11,429 nucleotides of DNA from JBFMFE01 sp040752295 (GTDB lineage Bacteria; UBP15; UBA6099; JBFMBQ01), in assembly GCA_040752295.1 (NCBI GenBank), contig JBFMFE010000143.1, positions 1 through 11,429 on the forward strand, given 5' to 3'. The translations under genes and the position numbers were made by a program. Of the stretch, positions 6,001-11,429 are shown in pieces. Below the pieces are notes generated by a model. That model was not told the DNA's origin and searched no databases. It worked only from the letters and a program-made list of their open reading frames with translations. The number at the start of each line of letters is the position of its first letter. Positions within the stretch are counted from its first letter, which is position 1.

Positions 6001-6083
6001 GCCCTTATGAATCATGAACCGGAATTCGAGGAGGTGATTTATCATATCTTCCGTAGCACCCGGACGCGCATGAATTTCCCGCC

Positions 6084-7691
6084 TCATCCATTCGGCTCTA
6101 TCGGCGTTTCCCGCAGAAAACCGGAAAAGTTCGCCTGATCGTCCGCGAGATTCAAACAGACCTGCCTGGGCGTAATATATTCCTCCAATCCATGTTCCCT
6201 AATTAAGGAATCCGGAAGCGGCAGACGCTCTAAAGCCCGGGGTTCGACCTTTATGGAATTACCTCCATAGCTTTTTCCGACCTTGCGAAGATTTTGAATC
6301 GTGTCCGGATGCGAAAGAACCTTCCACAGCTTATCTACAAAACCTTCGCTTGAGTGTTTTGGATAAATGCACAGTAAACACGTTAATGGAACAACACCAG
6401 CTGGGTTTCTGATGAATCTGGCATTTCTACGCCCTAAATAAGCGAACATGATCGGGGGTGTTTTGCGTGTTTCCATGCGGAACCATGGATTTCTCGTCTT
6501 CAGAAGAGTTTTTCGGGGCAGACCTTGCTCTTCCCCGTAAAGGATGTATTTCTGGACGCCGGGGGGCAGATGATCGAATGAAATTGAATTAATCGTCAGC
6601 AGCCACGTCGGACGACCGTCCGAATCAAGCTTTTCGATATCCTGTTTCGTCAGGTATTCACCCTTAACATCCCTCGTCCTTCCGATGGCTCTTACCAGTA
6701 GAGACTTCGGTATATTCAGTTCTTTAACTCGTTTTGACGTCATGAAAAAGAAGTTGTTGTCCCCGGATACAATACCGCGCATGACCGATGCGAAATCCCC
6801 AAGCGTGAAATTGTGTTTCTCTTTTGTGGATGGTGGACGCGAAAATCCAGTTGATAGAGCTTCGGTCAGTGAACGCGTATGAACTTCCAACGTATTGTAC
6901 GAGGCTCTTGGATCAGGTCGGTCATGTTCGATGAGGGAAATCAACTCTGCTGACTCACGACAGCTGCATTTCGCCCAAATAAATTCATTTGCCGGTTTTT
7001 CGTTCGAAATCATAATAACGACGGCGTTTGTATCTACTTCAGGAAAAGGCGCGGCTTCCGGAGCAAAAGTTACTATTCCATAGAGCCTGAAGCGTGAACA
7101 TATCCAGCGCCAGAGAGTATCGGCGAAAACACCTTCGAAGATATCCGCAGAGACTATGAAGGCAAGTCTGCCGCACGGAGCCGTAACCTGAAGCGAACGT
7201 ATCAGGAAATACACGTGAAGACCCGCGCGGCCGTCTATTTTGAGTCCGGTTGCGGTCACGGCAAAATCGCGCAATGATCGCTTGATCTCCGAAGGCAGGC
7301 GATGATGGCGGATGTATGGCGGATTAGCGACTATCGCCGGGAACCCGTCAGTCGGGGGATCCAATACAAAATCCCTGATCTCCACGTTAGTCAGGTCGGA
7401 GTCGGTCAGCCCCGAACTTCTTGCTTTCGGTAATACAGAGGGATCAACGTCTCTGCCATAGAGGCACAACCTGAAATCATGTTTTTCAGCGAACCTTTTC
7501 GCCGCTCTGAAAAACGCGCCTTCACCAACGCAAGGATCGAGGATTTTCGGCGGTTTATCCTTCAGAACGTATGCAACCATGAAATCAGCCACCCAATCAG
7601 GCGTCCAAAATTGCCCCTTAACCCGAAGCGCTTCTCTTCCGGCGCCTGAGCGGGGCAGTGAAGTTCTTTGTTGAACGGACGGTCTATGCAT
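6084..7691 (-). CDS. Type II N6-adenine DNA methyltransferase (gamma-type, AccI-system-like)
   Basis: A 535-residue S-adenosylmethionine-dependent methyltransferase. Motif order is X (QFWTPDWVADFM, about 27-38), I (ILDPCVGEGAFF, 50-61, SAM binding), II (GRDVDP, 79-84) and IV (NPPY, 123-126, catalytic), then a long C-terminal target-recognition region. That order and NPPY mark the gamma class of N6-adenine enzymes, such as TaqI and Eco57I types. It should protect host DNA from the adjacent endonuclease. The ATG at 7691 is chosen because it overlaps the endonuclease stop by 8 bp (ATGCATAG) with purines just upstream; a TTG at 7757 would add 22 unconvincing residues. Base composition is visibly lower in G+C than the flanking genes, suggesting acquisition. 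Target sequence is inferred only from the nuclease. Confidence 0.92.
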   Translation of the reverse strand: MHRPSVQQRTSLPRSGAGREALRVKGQFWTPDWVADFMVAYVLKDKPPKILDPCVGEGAFFRAAKRFAEKHDFRLCLYGRDVDPSVLPKARSSGLTDSDLTNVEIRDFVLDPPTDGFPAIVANPPYIRHHRLPSEIKRSLRDFAVTATGLKIDGRAGLHVYFLIRSLQVTAPCGRLAFIVSADIFEGVFADTLWRWICSRFRLYGIVTFAPEAAPFPEVDTNAVVIMISNEKPANEFIWAKCSCRESAELISLIEHDRPDPRASYNTLEVHTRSLTEALSTGFSRPPSTKEKHNFTLGDFASVMRGIVSGDNNFFFMTSKRVKELNIPKSLLVRAIGRTRDVKGEYLTKQDIEKLDSDGRPTWLLTINSISFDHLPPGVQKYILYGEEQGLPRKTLLKTRNPWFRMETRKTPPIMFAYLGRRNARFIRNPAGVVPLTCLLCIYPKHSSEGFVDKLWKVLSHPDTIQNLRKVGKSYGGNSIKVEPRALERLPLPDSLIREHGLEEYITPRQVCLNLADDQANFSGFLRETPIEPNG

Positions 7692-8661
7692 TACTCTTTT
7701 CTGCCTCACGAAGAACCGCGATCGCGTCGGTTGACAATTCGGACCTCCCGCCGTCAAACCTTACATAAGGGAGAATATGCCCGTTCTTGTCCGTTATCGA
7801 ATCGGCGATAAGTTTCGGTTCCTCAACACTCGTTGCCAGATGGTAGGCGTGTTGATAATAAATCTTGAAAATCGTTTTTTCCGTTGTCGCGCCTCCCGGC
7901 GCTTGAAAGACTTGCCTTGTAGCTTCAATCTCTCCACTCGAAATTATTTCTTCCGCTTTATCGAGGGAAATGCCGAATGATTCGTCGTAGAAGGCGTGCC
8001 ACAGGTGTATTGGGATTGTGTGATTGCTCTGCCACTTTCTCAAAGGCGCTCTGTCTTCCTCTTTGATTATTATTGTCGGAAGCACCGCGGTCTTTTTTAA
8101 CCCGGGTTTACCTCCAAGTCTCCTTTGAGGCGTCAGGGGTGTCCCGTAATCGGGCATTTGTTTTGCCTTCCAAAGGCTGTTCTCGCACTCCACTGCAATT
8201 ATTGCGTACGAAAGCAGATTCTTCATCCTTGAATCATTTTCAGGCGTGAACGGCAATTCACCCGGACCATTCAATGACGAAACGAGTTTTTGAACCCTTT
8301 TCTCATCCCGCGAATTGAATAACAGCAGATCGGGACGCTTCAGGTCTCCGAGTCCGGCATTCTCAAGCCTTTCAAAATAGAGTTCGAACGCCCGAATGTC
8401 GTTATCGGGCGCTGTACCGCTGGGACCGTACGGCAATGCTATGTACATACCTGTTGCGTTTACGGCTTGAACCAGGCGTTCTTCGCTCCACACCCCCTGT
8501 GCCCATCGCATCAAAAAGTCGCTGCCGCGCAAACGGCGCGGGTTCAGTAATAAATCCGACCATGGCGCCTTGCCCATCCCGCGAAGAATAAATTCTGTTT
8601 CTTCCACCTGGACAGCCAGCAGTCGCTCGAATACGTGTCGGTTTCCCAGCCCCCGATTCAC
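7684..8661 (-). CDS. AccI-like Type II restriction endonuclease
   Basis: A 325-residue protein that I recognise as resembling the AccI restriction endonuclease family (AccI itself cuts GTMKAC). Supporting stretches are LLNPRRLRGSDFLMRWAQG (40-58), ALPYGPSGTAP, VPIHLWH-like text (IPIHLWHAFYD, 217-226), FQAPGGATTEKTI and ADSITDKNGHILPYVRF near the C-terminus. Candidate PD-(D/E)xK-type acidic residues are Asp111 (KRPDLLLF) and Glu158/Glu160 (VECEN); the catalytic lysine is not certain. The GTG at 8661 has no ribosome site, and the promoter predicts transcription starting at that codon; an ATG at 8577 (297 residues) is the alternative start. Followed by the methyltransferase with an 8-bp overlap. 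Family confidence is moderate; function as a restriction partner is well supported by context. Confidence 0.78.
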   Translation of the reverse strand: MNRGLGNRHVFERLLAVQVEETEFILRGMGKAPWSDLLLNPRRLRGSDFLMRWAQGVWSEERLVQAVNATGMYIALPYGPSGTAPDNDIRAFELYFERLENAGLGDLKRPDLLLFNSRDEKRVQKLVSSLNGPGELPFTPENDSRMKNLLSYAIIAVECENSLWKAKQMPDYGTPLTPQRRLGGKPGLKKTAVLPTIIIKEEDRAPLRKWQSNHTIPIHLWHAFYDESFGISLDKAEEIISSGEIEATRQVFQAPGGATTEKTIFKIYYQHAYHLATSVEEPKLIADSITDKNGHILPYVRFDGGRSELSTDAIAVLREAEKSNA

Positions 8662-8667
8662 AGCGAT

Positions 8668-8695
8668 ATGATAACATTTTCATGCGCGGAGTTAA
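8668..8695 (-). promoter_or_regulatory. Promoter of the restriction-modification operon
   Basis: TTAACT (8695-8690) and TATCAT (8673-8668) are separated by 16 bp. Seven bases downstream is 8661, the GTG start of the endonuclease, so a transcript from this promoter may be leaderless. Confidence 0.45.
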
Positions 8696-8710
8696 ATAAT
8701 CGGTGACCGG

Positions 8711-9583
8711 TCAGAATCCGGGGAAGCGGCGCTTTTTCAGCCCCTCGGCGACCATCTTCTGGACGTGTTCCCTGACGCGCTCGACGAGTGCGCGCACGGC
8801 GTCGGGGTCGGCGAGGACGCCGCGCTCGCCGCTGAAGTCCATCGGCGCGCCGAAATAGATGTGATAGCGCGATGGAAAGGGAATGAACCCGAGCAGCCCC
8901 GCCCAGGGAAACGTCGGCGTCAGCGGGAAGTAGGGCATTCCGAGCGCCCTCGCGACGCCTTCGGCGTTGTGGAGGTTAGGCGCCTGCTCCTCGCCGCCGA
9001 TCACTGCGGCGGGAACGACCGGCGCGCCGAACCTTATCGCCAGTTCCATGAATCCCACCGTGAAGCGCTGGAGCCGGTAGCGTTTGTCCCACGTCTTGCC
9101 CGCGCCGAGGGCGCCCTCGGGAAAGATGAGCACAAGCTCGCCGTTCGCGAGCAGTTTCTCGGCGTTTTCCGTCAGTCCGGTCACCTGCCCGACGCGCGGC
9201 ATGAGAATCGCGAGGTTGGGAACCGTGGGGAACCACTTTTCGATCATCGCGCGCGGCAGGCGAGGCTTTTCCATCTCCAGCAGGCACGCGACCGCTATCA
9301 TCATACCGTCGAAGGGAAGCAGACCGGAATGGTTCGGCACGATGACAGCAGGTCCCTCGAGCGGAACGTTGCCGACTCCGACCGCCTCGACGCGGAACCA
9401 CCTTCTGTAGAGGAAGAGCGCGAGCGGCGCCGCCGCCTTGAGGTAGTCCCTGTGGAAACCGAATTCGTCGTAGCCCGACTCCGAGACGGGTGTTACCTGC
9501 AGGCTTTCGATGCGGGAGAGAACGTCATCGGGCAGCCTGCCGCTCATTTTGTCAATGATCAACCTTGAAATCCTGCTCCGCAT
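8711..9583 (-). CDS. PlsC-like lysophospholipid/glycerolipid acyltransferase
   Basis: A 290-residue acyltransferase of the LPLAT superfamily. The acceptor-binding catalytic motif is NHSGLLPFD (84-92: Asn84, His85, Asp92), and FPEG (154-157) is the second block. His-to-Asp spacing is H-x6-D rather than the H-x4-D of classical PlsC, as in the MGAT-like branch whose motif reads NHSG-LP-D. The enzyme probably transfers an acyl group onto glycerolipid or a related alcohol at the inner membrane; the segment AAAPLALFLYRRWFRV (50-65) could dock it to the membrane. Start: ATG at 9583, about 20 nt after the promoter start in repeat copy 1; an ATG at 9547 (MSGRLPDD) is possible. Not clearly in an operon; the restriction operon follows after 49 bp. 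Confidence 0.85.
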   Translation of the reverse strand: MRSRISRLIIDKMSGRLPDDVLSRIESLQVTPVSESGYDEFGFHRDYLKAAAPLALFLYRRWFRVEAVGVGNVPLEGPAVIVPNHSGLLPFDGMMIAVACLLEMEKPRLPRAMIEKWFPTVPNLAILMPRVGQVTGLTENAEKLLANGELVLIFPEGALGAGKTWDKRYRLQRFTVGFMELAIRFGAPVVPAAVIGGEEQAPNLHNAEGVARALGMPYFPLTPTFPWAGLLGFIPFPSRYHIYFGAPMDFSGERGVLADPDAVRALVERVREHVQKMVAEGLKKRRFPGF

Positions 9584-9598
9584 GGCTCGGCGCCGGTT

Positions 9599-9646
9599 CC
9601 GGCGCGCGTATCCTACGATCGCCCCGTCCCGAAGTCAAACGGAAGC
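9599..9646. repeat. 48-bp direct repeat, copy 1
   Basis: Identical at all 48 positions to 10316-10363, in the same orientation, 717 bp apart. Starts ccggcgcgcgtatcctacg and ends gtcaaacggaagc. It contains the acyltransferase promoter and brackets the DUF2442/DUF4160 cassette with copy 2. Confidence 0.95.
9610..9638 (-). promoter_or_regulatory. Promoter in repeat copy 1, for the acyltransferase gene
   Basis: On the minus strand, TTGACT (9638-9633), a 17-bp spacer and TAGGAT (9615-9610). Predicted start near 9603, about 20 nt before the ATG at 9583. Confidence 0.6.
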
Positions 9647-9677
9647 CAATGGGCGGCAGGGGGCGTGGTGAAAAGTG

Positions 9678-9938
9678 TTATTCCAATGGTTCTATTTTAT
9701 CCAGCTTTTGATTATTCATCGCCTGGTTCCATACATTTTCAAGATCCTTCCGGTGAATACTGGCCCACTCAATAACAAGTCCTAACGATCTCGGCGGGAG
9801 AGAACCCGCAAGTACTGAAAGCGTCTCAATGGAAATCAAAGCTTCGCGTCCGCCATAAAATGCATGAAAATGCGGCGGCACATGCTCGTTGTAATAAATG
9901 TAAATGACAATTCCATAAAATCTGCATATTTCCGGCAT
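9678..9938 (-). CDS. DUF4160 family protein, probable module partner
   Basis: An 86-residue protein of the DUF4160 family: MPEICRFYGIVIYIYYNEH, PPHFHAFYGGREALISIET, LPPRSLGLVIEWASIHRKDL and the end KIEPLE match the family from start to finish, so it is full length. The PPHFHAFY block with paired histidines could be functional. DUF4160 genes commonly neighbour DUF2442 genes and the pair has been proposed to form toxin-antitoxin-like modules; no biochemistry is assumed here. It starts 8 bp after the DUF2442 stop and is co-transcribed with it. Base composition is poorer in G+C than the flanking genes, and the pair lies between 48-bp direct repeats. Confidence 0.88.
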   Translation of the reverse strand: MPEICRFYGIVIYIYYNEHVPPHFHAFYGGREALISIETLSVLAGSLPPRSLGLVIEWASIHRKDLENVWNQAMNNQKLDKIEPLE

Positions 9939-9946
9939 GGATTCTC

Positions 9947-10228
9947 TCAGCGGGCAGTAGCTTCACTTTCTTCAAGAACGGTCAGCGGGTCTGCTCCGGT
10001 GACCTCCGCGTAAAGCTTATCGGGGCACAAATCTATTCCGCCTTCCCAGGCGATGGTATGTGTCTCGCTGTCTATGAAAACCGAATTGAAAAATTTCACG
10101 TCCTCCCAAACCCTGAACACCCCTTTTCCCACAAGCCCGGACAGATCAACCGTCCCCTCGGTTCCTTCGGAGAATCTTATCCGCATTCTGTAATTTTCCA
10201 GCGGTTTTGCCTCAACGATCTTTCTCAT
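9947..10228 (-). CDS. DUF2442 family protein, probable module partner
   Basis: A 93-residue protein of the DUF2442 family: KPLENYRMRIRFSEGTEGTVDLSGLVGKGVF, then FNSVFID, HTIAWEGGIDLCPDKLYAE. It is a small beta-rich domain usually encoded beside DUF4160 and proposed as the antitoxin-like half (from genomic association, not shown here). ATG at 10228 has a GGGGA ribosome site 5 bases upstream. A near-consensus -10 (TATACT, minus strand) lies 28 bp before the start and a second full promoter lies in repeat copy 2, so transcription may be driven by two promoters. Length is normal and intact. Confidence 0.85.
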   Translation of the reverse strand: MRKIVEAKPLENYRMRIRFSEGTEGTVDLSGLVGKGVFRVWEDVKFFNSVFIDSETHTIAWEGGIDLCPDKLYAEVTGADPLTVLEESEATAR

Positions 10229-10256
10229 TTTGTCCCCGTGTTCACCTGCCGTACAC

Positions 10257-10262
10257 AGTATA
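10257..10262 (-). promoter_or_regulatory. -10 box ahead of the DUF2442 gene
   Basis: TATACT on the minus strand (10262-10257), within TGTGTTATACT. No good -35 is present at 16-18 bp, so it would need an activator or be weak. Confidence 0.4.
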
Positions 10263-10315
10263 ACACACCTGAAATTTCTCAGCTAACTTCGAAAAAATCC
10301 GTTTCAGAAACGCGA

Positions 10316-10363
10316 CCGGCGCGCGTATCCTACGATCGCCCCGTCCCGAAGTCAAACGGAAGC
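10316..10363. repeat. 48-bp direct repeat, copy 2
   Basis: Perfect copy of 9599-9646 in the same orientation. It lies between the peptidase stop (10394) and the DUF2442 gene. No terminal inverted repeats are visible at the inner edges of the 669-bp segment between the copies. Confidence 0.95.
10327..10355 (-). promoter_or_regulatory. Promoter in repeat copy 2, reading into DUF2442/DUF4160
   Basis: TTGACT (10355-10350), 17-bp spacer, TAGGAT (10332-10327) on the minus strand, identical to the promoter in copy 1. Predicted start near 10320, a leader of about 92 nt to the DUF2442 ATG. Confidence 0.55.
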
Positions 10364-10393
10364 GGCCGGACAGCCCGCGACCCCCGCGCGGAT

Positions 10394-11429
10394 TCACTCG
10401 ATGTTCTCGATGAAATCGCTCCACTGCGTCTCAAGCTCATTTAGTTTCTTCCCGCCGAGGAACTCCTCGAGCGTCGTGTCTGAGCCGCGCAGAAGCCCGG
10501 TCATGTATTCCTTGAACGTGTCTCTGTTTTCTTTCGAGGTGTGAAGGAACAGAGCGACCATGATCCACGACTGCGCATAGCCGATGATCTGCTGAAGCGG
10601 GTTCTGGTAGTTTATGACCTCGAAGTCGCCGCTTCGCGTGTTGATGAATTCGTCGAACGGGACGTAGTGCCCGAGCTTGAACGCCTTTTTGAGTTCGCCG
10701 AGCATCCATGGATTCACCCTCCCGTAATCGAAAGAGTAATCGCCGGCGACGCTGTTTTCGAAGTACACCGCGAAGCCCTCGTTCAGCCACAGCGGCGGCT
10801 TGTGTACGTGGTTGTCTATTATGTAATGAGTGGTTTCGTGCGTCGCGTTGCGGTACAGCGTGAGGTCGTCCCTGTCTCCGGCGTAGAGGACGATTTCCTT
10901 GTAATAGGACAGGTAGCTGCCGCCGGACGTCCGCTTTTCGATCCCGAGCAGTTCCCTGTAGTTCTCGTAGTTTTCCTTCGTGTCGAATATCTTCACCTCG
11001 ATGAGCGGCGTTTTCTCGTGCCGCATAAAGCCGAACTCTTTTTCCAAAAAACCGTGCACGGCGGGGTATATCGTGTCTATCTTTTTCTCGATTTCCGTTT
11101 TGAAGTTTTCGCCGACGAACGTGATGCTGTAACGCTTTGTCTTGACGTTTTTCGACCTGTCAAACACCACTTTCACCCTGCCGACCGCCCCGACGGTCTT
11201 TTCAAGCATCACCTGAAGCTGGTTCATATTCATCATGAGAAACCCGTTCCGGTTTTTCAGATCCCCGATTTCTTTTTCCAGCCTCCCGGCTTCCTTCAGA
11301 TGGTAATCGAGTACTTTTTCGTGCTCCAGCCTTATCCGCCTTATTGTCCCATCGTGCCACCGGAACAGCGAATAACCCAGCGCGCCGAGCGACGCGAGAA
11401 GCAGAATCACGGATATGAAACGGGGGGAA
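10394..11429 (-). CDS. Membrane-anchored HETTH zinc peptidase-like protein (5' end outside window)
   Basis: At least 338 residues from a GTG at 11410, but the frame stays open to the window edge and the upstream residues (RFIS before VILLLASLGALGYSLF) complete a transmembrane segment, so the true start is probably outside. Order: N-terminal membrane anchor, a coiled-coil-like stretch (about 28-75, LEHEKVLDYHLKEAGRLEKE onward), an extended domain, then the zinc-peptidase core HETTH (191-195) with the downstream glutamate in WLNEGFAVYFE (Glu211). This is the pattern of gluzincin peptidases related to peptidase MA/DUF1570. It likely faces the periplasm or outside; substrate is unknown. Catalytic residues look intact (two His, Glu192, Glu211). 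The stop lies 30 bp before repeat copy 2. Confidence 0.85.
   Translation of the reverse strand, partial: SPRFISVILLLASLGALGYSLFRWHDGTIRRIRLEHEKVLDYHLKEAGRLEKEIGDLKNRNGFLMMNMNQLQVMLEKTVGAVGRVKVVFDRSKNVKTKRYSITFVGENFKTEIEKKIDTIYPAVHGFLEKEFGFMRHEKTPLIEVKIFDTKENYENYRELLGIEKRTSGGSYLSYYKEIVLYAGDRDDLTLYRNATHETTHYIIDNHVHKPPLWLNEGFAVYFENSVAGDYSFDYGRVNPWMLGELKKAFKLGHYVPFDEFINTRSGDFEVINYQNPLQQIIGYAQSWIMVALFLHTSKENRDTFKEYMTGLLRGSDTTLEEFLGGKKLNELETQWSDFIENIE

Noticed and set aside
6029..6038. Perfect ribosome-binding word AGGAGGTGAT on the plus strand (its complement equals a 16S 3' tail word)
   Set aside because: No gene follows: the only frame is about 34 codons and runs antisense into the methyltransferase. 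No other rRNA sequence adjoins it.
5968..6046. 11-bp direct repeat GATTTATCATA at 5968-5978 and 6036-6046
   Set aside because: Short, AT-rich and overlapping a -10 box; too weak alone to call an insertion footprint.
8765..9568. 267-codon plus-strand frame opposite the acyltransferase
   Set aside because: Antisense shadow of a clear acyltransferase gene with no recognisable domain.

Overview
This window looks like chromosomal DNA of an uncultured, high-GC bacterium. No rRNA, tRNA or other taxonomic marker is present, so I assign no phylum. Several intergenic stretches carry hairpin and tandem-word sequences of the kind that recurs as dispersed repeats in environmental genomes. The chromosomal genes have strongly G+C-biased codons. 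Two segments are clearly less G+C-rich and carry accessory cargo: a restriction-modification operon at about 6.08-8.66 kb and a small DUF2442/DUF4160 cassette at about 9.68-10.23 kb.

Layout. Positions 1-381 hold no convincing gene but contain a GC hairpin and a roughly 100-bp hairpin element. Positions 382-1059 (-) encode an ArsR-type repressor fused to a rhodanese domain, with its own consensus-like promoter and a 16-bp near-palindrome lying over it. Positions 1348-1810 (+) are a divergent RelE/ParE-type toxin-antitoxin pair. A gene-poor 394-bp gap leads to an Rrf2-family regulator (2205-2687, +) with three C-terminal cysteines. Convergent to it is a two-gene sugar-metabolism operon (4598-2728, -): a xylose-isomerase-like TIM-barrel protein coupled by a GTGA overlap to an AmgK-like sugar kinase. 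Upstream lies a second two-gene operon (5905-4860, -): a 40-residue acidic protein coupled by an ATGA overlap to a GalE-type nucleotide-sugar epimerase, with its own promoter.

Positions 8661-6084 (-) are a Type II restriction-modification operon. The endonuclease resembles the AccI family and overlaps a gamma-type N6-adenine methyltransferase by 8 bp. The nuclease promoter places the predicted transcript start at its GTG codon, so its mRNA may be leaderless. Positions 9583-8711 (-) encode a PlsC-like acyltransferase. Positions 10228-9678 (-) are the DUF2442/DUF4160 pair, and the right edge (11429-10394, -) is a membrane-anchored HETTH zinc peptidase whose 5' end is probably outside the window.

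The most striking structure is a perfect 48-bp direct repeat (9599-9646 and 10316-10363) bracketing the DUF2442/DUF4160 cassette. Each copy contains a complete sigma70-like promoter (TTGACT, 17 bp, TAGGAT) on the minus strand. One copy sits just upstream of the acyltransferase gene and the other upstream of the cassette, as if the cassette entered beside the acyltransferase promoter and duplicated it. Overall the window combines envelope-sugar and lipid housekeeping genes, two thiol-type regulators and three selfish or defence modules (RelE TA, R-M, DUF2442/DUF4160).
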